Positions 1 through 7,330 of a stretch of DNA of 11,187 nucleotides are shown piece by piece. The stretch comes from Ignavibacteriales bacterium (GTDB lineage: Bacteria > Bacteroidota > Ignavibacteria > Ignavibacteriales > Melioribacteraceae), in NCBI GenBank assembly GCA_007280825.1, contig QYQI01000151.1:1-11187 (forward strand), given 5' to 3'. Under the pieces are notes generated by a model. It searched no databases. It was given only the letters and a program-made list of their open reading frames with translations, and was not told the DNA's origin. The position numbers and the translations under genes are program-made. The stretch's first letter is position 1; each line of letters begins with the position of its first letter.

Positions 1-674
1 CCAACGTCTTTTGCACCGATTGATTCAAGATCGTTTTTCCAAGTGTCGCTGCAGATCGTAACTTTATCCGCCCAACGAAAGACAAGTTGTTCTTTTGACT
101 TATGAATTTTTTTTGATATCGGATTCAACATAAGCTGGGGGAAATAATCCACTTGTGTCCACGGGTCTTGAAAATCAGCATGCCATGGAATTCCTAAATT
201 TTTCTTCACGCCGTACGCGATCATGTGAGTAGATTGAGGCGGACCGTTTGTAAATAAAACATCAACTGGATTCTCTTTTAAATATTTAGATAAAAATTTT
301 ACCGAGGGACGAATCCAAAACTTTCGGGCATCGGGAATAAAAATATTTCCGCGAATCCAGATGCCAAGTTTATGTCTGATACTTGGTTTTTCTTCCTCAA
401 TAAAAACATTGTGAATCCGCTCTTCTTTTTTCTTGCCCGTGATGAACTTAAATAAATTATACGGTTCCCAAATTTTTGTTTTTAAAATTTTAATGCCGTT
501 CGGTATATCTTTAAAATTTCCTTCATCCAATACAGGGTATTCAGGATTCTCAGCAGTACAAATGATCGGTTCCCATCCGAACTCACGTAAATATTTTGCA
601 AACTTTAAGCAGCGGTGAACAGCTATTCCGCCTGCTGGCGGCCAATAGTATGATATGATCAAAACTTTTTTCAT
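1..674 (-). CDS. Glycosyltransferase, GT4-like, N-terminal part (gene runs off the left edge)
   Basis: I translated this frame by hand: it is open from the ATG at 674 to the window edge, giving 224 codons, so the C-terminal nucleotide-sugar domain lies outside. The protein begins MKKVLIISYYWPPAGGIAVHR, the glycine-rich first loop of a GT-B glycosyltransferase. It later carries FTNGPPQSTHMIAYG and GIPWHADFQDPW (about residues 150-180), typical of GT4 enzymes of Bacteroidota polysaccharide clusters. It probably transfers a sugar from a nucleotide donor to a growing lipid-linked glycan at the cytoplasmic membrane face; donor and acceptor cannot be read from this half. Its start overlaps the flippase stop by one base (TAATG), which suggests translational coupling. 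A GGAGGA Shine-Dalgarno lies at 687-692, 12 bases before the ATG. The fold assignment is secure, the exact activity is not. Confidence 0.85.
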   Translation of the reverse strand, partial: MKKVLIISYYWPPAGGIAVHRCLKFAKYLREFGWEPIICTAENPEYPVLDEGNFKDIPNGIKILKTKIWEPYNLFKFITGKKKEERIHNVFIEEEKPSIRHKLGIWIRGNIFIPDARKFWIRPSVKFLSKYLKENPVDVLFTNGPPQSTHMIAYGVKKNLGIPWHADFQDPWTQVDYFPQLMLNPISKKIHKSKEQLVFRWADKVTICSDTWKNDLESIGAKDV

Positions 675-2191
675 TAGTGAATTATATCCTCCGAATCGTC
701 GGGCGCTTTATCAGATCCGCGAATTATTCCTTTAATAAAGTCTTTCATTTTAACGGGACTTAAAAGTATATCCAATTCCCGCTTTTCATAAAAGCGGAAA
801 AAGAAAAGAATAAACGGAAATGAAATAGTAATAATTATTTTAATCAAAAAAGCTAGAACAAAATTCATTTGAGGTAAAAAATAAATAGGCGATGAGAATA
901 TAATTCCTATTAGAATCATCACAAGCAGCTTGGAGTTTTCGTACGGAATCTTTAAATATTTATTCGAAAAGATCTGAGTTATGAAATAAAAAATCGCGAA
1001 TGAAATTAAAGTATTCACAGCTGCGGCCATAATTCCGTATTTAGGTATAAAAATAAAATTTAAAATAATATTTAAGGCGGCGGCAGCGATTGTAATCCAC
1101 GCAACATGTTTTGTGTTTTTTGTTAAAAACATTCCGATAGATGCGGTTAATCGCATTCCGCTTAGGACATAAGAAAGAAGAATGATCGGGATTACTATAT
1201 AAGCTGAATGATATTCGCCTTGAAGAGCAAATATGCCGACAATCTCTTTGCTGAATAATGAAAGAAGAATAAATCCCCAGACAAAAAAGAAAGTCGAGTA
1301 GGTCATTAATTTAGCGAAGAATCGTTTATCATCCGGCATTCCGTAATATTTATATGCTAATGGTAATAATCCTAAACTGAAAGGTAGAATTAAAAACATA
1401 TTGAGCACACCGGCAACGCGATAACTTAAACCATATATCGCTACAGATTTTGCACCGAGTAAAAGTTTAATTATAAATCGGTCGCTTTGATTAAGCAGCA
1501 TAAAACCCAACGCACTGAATATTAAAGGCAATCCGAATTTTAACGCAGCAACAAAAATTTGATTATTAAAATCGAATTTCATCTTAGGAATTATTCTTAA
1601 TAAAAGAACAAACACAGTAAATAATTCTGCCGTTAAAGCTGCGTACAAAATTCCTTCTATTCCCAGATTGGCAAATGCTACAAAGTAAATTGTTGTGCAC
1701 GTCATCAGTAAAGTTTTAACAATACTGACAACAGAATAATAACCTGTTTCTTCGTCGGCACGCACTTTAGCAAGGAACAAATCATTCACTACACGGAGAA
1801 GTACTATGTAAGCAATTAAACGGATGTAAATGGATTTGAATTGCGAATGCTCGAAAAAGGAAGAATGATTTGATATTAACAGTTCGGTAATCAAAACAAG
1901 AATAGCACAGACGGAAAAAACAAATGCAGACAATGTAAAAAGAGCCGAGGCCTTCTGCTCTTTGTATTCTTTGCTGTTATTTAAAAAAATTATTGAACTT
2001 GCTTGACCGAGAATAACAACTCCGGCTAGTATTTGAATTGCGTTGTCAATCAAATCCCAGTTGCCGAATTCACTTATCGTTAATTTAGCCGTGAACAACG
2101 GAAGTAAAATTATACCGACAATTTTCGGCGCAATATTACTTAGACTATAAACAAACGTATCACGGACTGTACTTTTAAGTCGTTCAAGCAT
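674..2191 (-). CDS. Wzx-like polysaccharide flippase (MOP/MATE superfamily)
   Basis: This 505-residue protein is almost wholly hydrophobic, with a dozen or more predicted membrane helices starting near residues 12-34. The opening (RDTFVYSLSNIAPKIVGIILLPLFTAKL) is typical of the polysaccharide biosynthesis/O-antigen flippase family, in which the first helices carry PK and PLFT. It has the family's usual length and ends in a short acidic tail (DDSED). By family knowledge it would move undecaprenyl-pyrophosphate-linked oligosaccharide from the cytoplasmic to the periplasmic leaflet. Its ATG directly follows the TAA of the YfhO gene with no spacer, and its own stop overlaps the next start by one base, so these three genes are surely co-translated. 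No Wzy polymerase is visible in the window. The substrate is unknown. Confidence 0.88.
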   Translation of the reverse strand: MLERLKSTVRDTFVYSLSNIAPKIVGIILLPLFTAKLTISEFGNWDLIDNAIQILAGVVILGQASSIIFLNNSKEYKEQKASALFTLSAFVFSVCAILVLITELLISNHSSFFEHSQFKSIYIRLIAYIVLLRVVNDLFLAKVRADEETGYYSVVSIVKTLLMTCTTIYFVAFANLGIEGILYAALTAELFTVFVLLLRIIPKMKFDFNNQIFVAALKFGLPLIFSALGFMLLNQSDRFIIKLLLGAKSVAIYGLSYRVAGVLNMFLILPFSLGLLPLAYKYYGMPDDKRFFAKLMTYSTFFFVWGFILLSLFSKEIVGIFALQGEYHSAYIVIPIILLSYVLSGMRLTASIGMFLTKNTKHVAWITIAAAALNIILNFIFIPKYGIMAAAVNTLISFAIFYFITQIFSNKYLKIPYENSKLLVMILIGIIFSSPIYFLPQMNFVLAFLIKIIITISFPFILFFFRFYEKRELDILLSPVKMKDFIKGIIRGSDKAPDDSEDIIH

Positions 2192-4726
2192 TTATAATTT
2201 TTCCGAGGCGTTCTTTTTTCTAGACAAGAAAAATGTGATGACCAATCCCCCGAACATTGCCAAATTAAGAAGTAACGACAAATATTTTCCTAAAACAAAA
2301 TTTTTAGGTTCATATGCAAATTCAACTTTATGTTCTCCTTTCGGCACAACAATTCCCATAAATCCATGATTTGTTTTATGAATAGTTGTTTCCACCTTAT
2401 CAACAAAAGCTTTCCATCCAGGCGAATAAGTCGTACCAAAAAACAAAAAACAATTTCCTTGCGATTTTGTTTCCGCACTAATCAGTTCATCTTTATATAC
2501 GGATATTATGGCAGTGTTTGTGGAATCTCCTTTATCAAATTTGAAATCCATAGAGTTAACAAAAGCAACCTTTTTTGGATTGAACGAATTTTCTTTTATT
2601 GCATTCAATATTTCGGAAGAAGATTTTTGAGCAACACTGTCAACAAAGTAAACACGTGGAAGCGACATGTCGTTTCGATTAACAAATGTTGTTGAATCTT
2701 GTGACATAGCAATAGTTGTAAAGTATGGGAACGGAAATGGTTTATCAGTTACAATGTATTTTACACCGAGCATTCGCCATAATGTAAAATTAGCAGGTGT
2801 TACTACATCCATAATATCTTGATAGCTGCGCGGTTTTACAGCAGAGTAGCCCGATAAATCCTCCTGTAGAAAGTAAACATTATAATTTGCATTGCTGCCC
2901 GCAGTGCCCATCCCATCGCGTTTCATGTTCAAAATTCTAAACGGATTTTTTTCATTTTGTTTTTTTATTACGGAAATATATTCCGGCTCCCGAAACAATT
3001 CTTTTATTTGTTCTGCTTCAACATAATTTGCGCCGCGATTTCCAATTCTGAAAAGATCAAATAAAATCATCACGGCAAGACCAAAAACAAATAGTTCTTT
3101 ATTCAGTTTAGAAGTTACATAGGCATAACTTATACCAGCAGTAAGAGCGAGAAGAGCGAACGCAATTATCAAATCGGCCTTAAACATATCCGACATATAC
3201 TCAGTAAGTGCTGTAAACATTTGAGATTGTTGTGACTGACCAACTAATGCGGCATGATCGTTAACGCGTTGAGTAAACCAACTTCCTAAACTTCCGCCGA
3301 GAATGATTGATAAGAGAAATAATCCGGCAAAGAATATTGCGGCATTCTTTAAAACTTTTTCGAACTTAGGATTTTTCTCTTCACGGAGAGAAATTATTTT
3401 CATTACACCAAAACCTGCCAGAATAGGAAATGTGATTTGAAGAACTGTAAGAATCATCGAAGGTGCTCGGAAGTTGTTGAATACCGGAAAATAATGATAC
3501 ATCAAATTATATATTACAGGAAAATTATTTCCGAAGGAGATAAGTAAAAAAAGCAGAACGATAATACCGAAAAATTGAATAACCGGTTCTTTCCAACGGA
3601 CGAAGAGAGTAAAAAGCCCTAACGCAAATATTATTACGCCCATGTACATCGGCATATCTACACTTCTCATTTGTCCAAAATATGTATTCACCGGTGCATC
3701 TTGATTTTGAGAAAGTGGTCCATTATAAGTTGAGTTTCCAAAGCCGTAATAGGAAGGAACAATAAACGTTAAAATTTCACCGGGTGAGAACGACCAACCG
3801 GTGGCATATTCGTACGACTCGCTTTGTATCGGTGACGCCGGATTTTGTTCCTCCGTCAAACTTTTTGTTCCGCGAGTTGAGTAAGGTTTGTATTCATAAA
3901 GCTGTGAGTAAGTATCGAACGACATAAGCAGAGCAATTAATCCGGCGGCTGCGGTAACGCCGAGAGATTTTAATAACTGCTTCTGCAAAAATTTATCTTT
4001 TATAACAAACGAACGAATGAAAAAATAGATGAAATAAATCATCGTAGTAAATGCAAAATAAAAAACGATCTGAACATGAGCGCCCAGAACGAGAATGTGC
4101 AATCCAAAAACAAAAAGAAAAAGATCAAACAATTTAATTTCTTTCTGAAATTTGAAAAGCATCATTAAAATAAATGGGAAAATGGCAAGACTCATCAGCT
4201 TTGTAATGTGCCCGATATAAAAGAAGAGGAGGATACCCGTGCTAAATATAGTTGCAGTAGCGACAAGAAAACTTACACTTCTGCTTGCGCCAAATCTCCT
4301 CATAAACATGAACGAGGTGAATGCAAGAATAACAAAACTGAATGTATAAATTGCATTGTAATCACGGAAGAAAGATGAATAAACTTTTGTTGTGTATGAA
4401 TATACCGAAGCGGTTAGATCAAACCAGCGCAGCGACATTGATGTTGCCACTGCAGGCATTCCGCAAAATATGTAAGGATTCCAAAGAGAAAATCCGTCGC
4501 GGTCTTTTGTAGCGTATTCTCTCAAACTCTTTACTTGAACAAGGTCGCCGGAATATGTGGTTTTATTTCCGAACATAACTGGTGAGAAGAAGATTAAGAT
4601 TAAGAGTAAGATCAAGAGTAATAATGCAGGTGTTTGATATTTTTTCGGAATGTACTTATCAAACGAAAAACCGTTCTCGTTAGATTTGGTTTGTGCCGGT
4701 GTAAATTTTTTTTGCTGCTTCGCCAT
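2192..4726 (-). CDS. YfhO-family multi-pass membrane protein, probable GT-C glycosyltransferase
   Basis: This 844-residue protein has a short basic cytoplasmic start, a first helix at about 32-52, many further helices, a large soluble region near 570-800 and a last helix near 815-836. It shows YfhO hallmarks: a first external loop with a conserved-looking Asp (YSGDLVQ, D61) and NPYIFCGMP, then LSGYSAVKPRSYQDIMD, LGVKYIVTD, and the C-terminal YSPGWKAFVD with the GEHKVEFAYEP run. YfhO in Bacillus and Listeria is a polytopic GT-C enzyme that transfers a sugar from undecaprenyl phosphate to a surface polymer; here the acceptor is unknown. The GGAGA ribosome site at 4731-4735, four bases before the ATG, fixes the start. 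The DNA coding the first helix (4590-4619) is five near-identical AAGANY hexamers, read on this strand as alternating Leu/Ile codons. Confidence 0.85.
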   Translation of the reverse strand: MAKQQKKFTPAQTKSNENGFSFDKYIPKKYQTPALLLLILLLILIFFSPVMFGNKTTYSGDLVQVKSLREYATKDRDGFSLWNPYIFCGMPAVATSMSLRWFDLTASVYSYTTKVYSSFFRDYNAIYTFSFVILAFTSFMFMRRFGASRSVSFLVATATIFSTGILLFFYIGHITKLMSLAIFPFILMMLFKFQKEIKLFDLFLFVFGLHILVLGAHVQIVFYFAFTTMIYFIYFFIRSFVIKDKFLQKQLLKSLGVTAAAGLIALLMSFDTYSQLYEYKPYSTRGTKSLTEEQNPASPIQSESYEYATGWSFSPGEILTFIVPSYYGFGNSTYNGPLSQNQDAPVNTYFGQMRSVDMPMYMGVIIFALGLFTLFVRWKEPVIQFFGIIVLLFLLISFGNNFPVIYNLMYHYFPVFNNFRAPSMILTVLQITFPILAGFGVMKIISLREEKNPKFEKVLKNAAIFFAGLFLLSIILGGSLGSWFTQRVNDHAALVGQSQQSQMFTALTEYMSDMFKADLIIAFALLALTAGISYAYVTSKLNKELFVFGLAVMILFDLFRIGNRGANYVEAEQIKELFREPEYISVIKKQNEKNPFRILNMKRDGMGTAGSNANYNVYFLQEDLSGYSAVKPRSYQDIMDVVTPANFTLWRMLGVKYIVTDKPFPFPYFTTIAMSQDSTTFVNRNDMSLPRVYFVDSVAQKSSSEILNAIKENSFNPKKVAFVNSMDFKFDKGDSTNTAIISVYKDELISAETKSQGNCFLFFGTTYSPGWKAFVDKVETTIHKTNHGFMGIVVPKGEHKVEFAYEPKNFVLGKYLSLLLNLAMFGGLVITFFLSRKKNASEKL
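4590..4619. repeat. Hexanucleotide tandem repeat coding the first YfhO helix
   Basis: Five consecutive six-base units read AAGATT, AAGATT, AAGAGT, AAGATC and AAGAGT on the plus strand. They code residues 36-46 of the YfhO protein as Leu and Ile. Because the unit is two codons long, unit gain or loss would lengthen or shorten the helix without a frameshift. Confidence 0.6.
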
Positions 4727-4752
4727 TTATTCTCCAATAATTTTTCTTAGCT

Positions 4753-4811
4753 GTCTCTGCGAATACTCTGCGATCTTTGCGTTTAAGGCTTTTAACGCAG
4801 AGAACGCAAAG
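4753..4811. repeat. TGCG-type short repeats forming an imperfect intercistronic hairpin
   Basis: The 86-bp spacer between the GT4 and YfhO genes holds spaced copies of CTCTGCG or CTTTGCG (TGCG at 4758, 4769 and 4778), then the inverse form AACGCAGAGAACGCAAAG. Arms 4766-4787 and 4790-4811 pair at 17 of 22 positions by my alignment, with only two bases between them. The right arm stops one base short of the GT4 stop codon. Read as minus-strand RNA it would form a stable hairpin, but no U-tract follows, so I see it as an intercistronic repeat element and not a classical terminator. Confidence 0.65.
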
Positions 4812-4812
4812 T

Positions 4813-6102
4813 TTATTTTAAAATTGTACTTGCATAATTATCCCAGCTCATATTTGCTGCTTGTTCTGCAACGTGTTCGCATGGAATTGGTTTTTCTAAG
4901 AACAATTTCATCATTTCATACATTGATTTAATATTTTCCGGTTCAGCAAGATAACCGTTGTAGCCGTGCTTAATCGTTTCTGGAAAATGTCCGACTCTTG
5001 TTGCAATACTTGGCAATTTAAAATTATAAGCGATTGATTCTACTCCCGAAGGAGTGGCAACAAGATAAAATAAAACATTGCAGTCCGCCACTTGAAAATA
5101 TTTATGCACTTCTTCATTTCCAACGTAACGGTTTACAACAACAACCTGTTCACGAATGCCAAGTTCATCAATTAAATCAAGAGGACGGTAATTGCTTTCA
5201 TCATCGCTTTTGCGGATCAGAATTTTCTTTATCAATCCAAACACGCTCTTTTTAATTTTTGTAGATAATTTATTTGTGTCGAGTGTATTCCAAAATGATT
5301 CTCCGACTATTAGCAGTGAAACATCATCACGCTCTTTGGCTAATTTTGCAAAAGAACGAATTACGTTATGCAATCCTTTGTATTTGCGGATGAATCCGAA
5401 AAATAAAAAAACATGTTTACGTAAACCGAATTCTAGTTTAACTTTTTCTTTATCGAAAGAAGGATCAGGAATAAACATATCGTAAACGGGGTGATAGAGC
5501 TTGATAACAAATTTGTGATCGGCTCGCCTCGCTATCACTTCGTCGAAGCGGGTTATCGGTGATCGGTTGTCGGTGATTTCAAATTTTTGGTTCGGAAATA
5601 CTTTCTGCAACTCCTCTAATGTTTTTAGAGAGTGTACGATAAAGGTGTGTGGTTTAGAAAGCGCATACCGGATCATTGCATTATCAATTGCACTGCCTTC
5701 TTTTTGAGCAACCACATGAAGATCGAAAATGATTTCGCATTTGCAAACTTGCTTTAGTTTATTTGCAATCCATCCCATTGGCAATCCTTGAATTGCAATT
5801 GCCCACTGAAATATTACTATATCAGGATTTATCTTACTAATAGCATCAACAGTTTTTTTCCATGATAAGGGATTATTGTAGTTAGTTATGTATTCGACTT
5901 TGATGTTGGTCTCTTCGAGAAGATTTTTTTTGCTTGAGTGGTCAATGAAATCACGCGGAATTATTGAAGGATATTGCTGTGTCCATGAGACGATGTGAAC
6001 ATCGGCGCCGAATTTGTTTAGTGCCTTTGCAAGCGATGTCGTGTAATTTGCAATTCCGCCCTTGAATTGCGGACCCGGGCCGAAGACAACAACTTTTTTC
6101 AT
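4813..6102 (-). CDS. GT4-type glycosyltransferase carrying an in-frame repeat insertion
   Basis: This 429-residue GT-B enzyme has an N-terminal loop FGPGPQFKGGIANYTTSLAKAL (7-28), the inter-domain HPVYDMFIPDPS (204-215), the FFGFIRKYKG motif (234-243) that begins the C-terminal donor domain, and TPSGVESIAYNFKLPSIATRVGHFPETIKHGYNGYL near the end (350-385). The usual first Glu of the EX7E motif is replaced by Leu348, while E355 is kept, as in the GT4 subgroup with a T.SGV..IAY motif. It should add a sugar from a nucleotide donor to a lipid-linked glycan; specificity is unknown. Residues 175-198 come from a 72-bp repeat insertion (separate entry). No clear Shine-Dalgarno precedes the ATG; the upstream DNA is A/T-rich with 7-bp repeats. 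The start is chosen because MKKVVVFGPGP is the expected first strand. Confidence 0.87.
   Translation of the reverse strand: MKKVVVFGPGPQFKGGIANYTTSLAKALNKFGADVHIVSWTQQYPSIIPRDFIDHSSKKNLLEETNIKVEYITNYNNPLSWKKTVDAISKINPDIVIFQWAIAIQGLPMGWIANKLKQVCKCEIIFDLHVVAQKEGSAIDNAMIRYALSKPHTFIVHSLKTLEELQKVFPNQKFEITDNRSPITRFDEVIARRADHKFVIKLYHPVYDMFIPDPSFDKEKVKLEFGLRKHVFLFFGFIRKYKGLHNVIRSFAKLAKERDDVSLLIVGESFWNTLDTNKLSTKIKKSVFGLIKKILIRKSDDESNYRPLDLIDELGIREQVVVVNRYVGNEEVHKYFQVADCNVLFYLVATPSGVESIAYNFKLPSIATRVGHFPETIKHGYNGYLAEPENIKSMYEMMKLFLEKPIPCEHVAEQAANMSWDNYASTILK
5508..5586. repeat. 72-bp in-frame repeat element inserted in the GT4 gene, with 7-bp flanking direct repeats
   Basis: The plus strand reads CAAATTT at 5508-5514 and again at 5580-5586, exactly 72 bases (24 codons) apart. 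Between them are a G+C-rich palindromic part (CTTCGTCGAAG at 5539-5549, and a possible CTCGCT/AGCGGG stem, 5528-5533 with 5547-5552) and four tandem 7-mers at 5551-5578 (GGTTATC, GGTGATC, GGTTGTC, GGTGATT). I count 36 G+C in the 65 bases between the repeats, well above the surroundings. On the minus strand it codes EITDNRSPITRF and following residues (175-198). Joining the flanks gives VFPNQKF-VIKLYHPVYD, which reads as uninterrupted family sequence. Confidence 0.7.
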
Positions 6103-6113
6103 TTAATAATTAT

Positions 6114-6134
6114 GATTTTGGATTTACGATTTTA
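6114..6134. repeat. Three tandem 7-bp units between the GT4 and epimerase genes
   Basis: The plus strand reads GATTTTG, GATTTAC, GATTTTA without gaps. The array lies 12 bases upstream of the GT4 start codon, where a Shine-Dalgarno would be expected. Confidence 0.6.
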
Positions 6135-6142
6135 AAATATTT

Positions 6143-6180
6143 CGTCTTCCGTTTCACCTTTCACTTCTCACGTTTTTCAC
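6143..6180. repeat. 7-bp repeat array that codes the epimerase C-terminus and stop
   Basis: Units CGTCTTC, CGTTTCA, CCTTTCA, CTTCTCA and a longer CGTTTTTCA follow each other on the plus strand. Read on the minus strand, the array supplies codons 344-351 (VKNVRSER) and the TGA stop (6154-6156) of the epimerase gene. The coding frame therefore ends inside repeat DNA, suggesting that the native stop was replaced. Confidence 0.6.
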
Positions 6181-7209
6181 CGCCACATCATAAACACGTT
6201 TCATTCCTTCTTCTAAGGAAATTCTCGGTTCCCATCCTAATTTTTCTTTAACAAAACTCATATCACAATAACGTGAATGTACTCCCATCGGTTTATCAAC
6301 AAGAGGTTTAATTGTTGGATTGTAATCAGCAAACTTGCAGAAGACTTTTATCAGATCAATGAAAGTTGTAAGCTTACCCGAGCCGATATTTATCGCAGTT
6401 CCATCATGGATTTTATCCATCGCAATAAACATACAATCCATTACATCATCAATATGAACAAAATCTCTTCCTTGCTGACCGGTTCCCCAAACAACAAACG
6501 GATTTTCTTTTTTTGCTGCACGCGCTGCAATTGCCGGAACGGGATAAGTTAAATCCTGATCTTCACCGTAGCCGGAGAAAGGTCGAATGCAAACGATAGA
6601 GATTCCATAATTACGAGCGGCAATCTTTGCTAAAAATTCACCGGTCATTTTTGTCCAGCCGTAAGTTAGATCAGGCATGCCGAGCACAAATCCATCTATA
6701 TTCATATCGGATTCTTTCAATGCAACTGCATCACTTTCGGTCTGCATGTTGATGGGATAAGCGGCGGACGAACTTGGGTACATTACACGTTCAGGTTTTG
6801 CTTTTGCGATCCAATTAAAAAATTCCGCATCAATTGAAAGATCAAGCGCTACAGCCATCGGGTCGCCCTCGATCTTTGCTCTGCCGCCAACGATAGCTGC
6901 AAAATGAAACGCATCACCAAAACGATCTATCTTTAAACCGTATTCTCTTTCAAGCCATTTGGGCTCTTCTAAAAGATTATTTAAAAATTTTCTAAAATCC
7001 ATCTTCCAATAAAAAAGCCGTTCATCCTTACCAAAAATTTCTATGTCTTTAATTTTTTTAGTTGTTTTATCTTCGAGCCATGTTGATGGATGAGTACCGA
7101 CAGACAAATCATCAACCATAATCACGCAGTCACTTGTACGTTTTAATAATTGTTTGACCGTGTTTCTGCCAACAAAACCGCATGCACCCGAGACTAAATG
7201 ATATTTCAT
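6154..7209 (-). CDS. NAD-dependent sugar-nucleotide epimerase/dehydratase (extended SDR)
   Basis: This 351-residue protein starts MKYHLVSGACGFVGRN, a GxxGxxG dinucleotide-binding loop at 8-14. It continues with FHFAAIVGG, the catalytic-type PSSSAAYP serine stretch, and the YGWTK active-site YxxxK in DLTYGWTKMTGEFLAK. The second half carries RPFSGYGEDQDLTYPVPA, GQQGRDFVHIDDV, AINIGSGK and GVHSRYCDMSFVKEKLGW, the substrate-binding and C-terminal signatures of UDP-glucose 4-epimerase and GDP-mannose 3,5-epimerase-like enzymes. It probably makes a nucleotide sugar for this cluster in the cytoplasm; the actual sugar is undetermined. Insertions such as GMPDLTYGW and an extra N-terminal loop (about 40-75) set it apart from plain GalE. 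A TAGGAA site lies 9 bases before the ATG. The last eight residues and stop fall in a 7-bp repeat array. Confidence 0.88.
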   Translation of the reverse strand: MKYHLVSGACGFVGRNTVKQLLKRTSDCVIMVDDLSVGTHPSTWLEDKTTKKIKDIEIFGKDERLFYWKMDFRKFLNNLLEEPKWLEREYGLKIDRFGDAFHFAAIVGGRAKIEGDPMAVALDLSIDAEFFNWIAKAKPERVMYPSSSAAYPINMQTESDAVALKESDMNIDGFVLGMPDLTYGWTKMTGEFLAKIAARNYGISIVCIRPFSGYGEDQDLTYPVPAIAARAAKKENPFVVWGTGQQGRDFVHIDDVMDCMFIAMDKIHDGTAINIGSGKLTTFIDLIKVFCKFADYNPTIKPLVDKPMGVHSRYCDMSFVKEKLGWEPRISLEEGMKRVYDVAVKNVRSER

Positions 7210-7311
7210 GTGAATAAATTCCTAATGTTGATCTAAAAATAAGAATTTTTAATTAGAATGCAGGAGGCAGAATATTGAAGCTATCCATAGGATAAATCAA
7301 ATAATTTTAAT

Positions 7312-7325
7312 ACTAACCACTAACA
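7312..7325. repeat. Two tandem 7-bp units downstream of the GT2 gene
   Basis: The plus strand reads ACTAACC, ACTAACA, ending six bases before the GT2 stop codon region (7331). Two units alone are weak evidence, but the period and 3'-of-gene position match the other arrays of this operon. The rest of the 121-bp spacer is A/T-rich, with only a small TATCC-ATA-GGATA dyad at 7282-7294. Confidence 0.4.
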
Positions 7326-7330
7326 GCAAA

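Noticed and set aside
2330..2695. Plus-strand open frame of 121 codons opposite the YfhO C-terminal region
   Set aside because: Its composition is that of a shadow of the YfhO frame, with no domain and no ribosome site.
4753..6180. CRISPR array
   Set aside because: The repeats have units of 6-11 bases with no unique spacers, so they are tandem repeats and not a repeat-spacer array.
7262..7267. AGGAGG on the plus strand in the 7210-7330 spacer
   Set aside because: No open frame follows it on the plus strand; it is a chance match.
7282..7294. TATCC-ATA-GGATA dyad as an operator
   Set aside because: Five-base arms are too short to support a claim, and no regulator gene is nearby.
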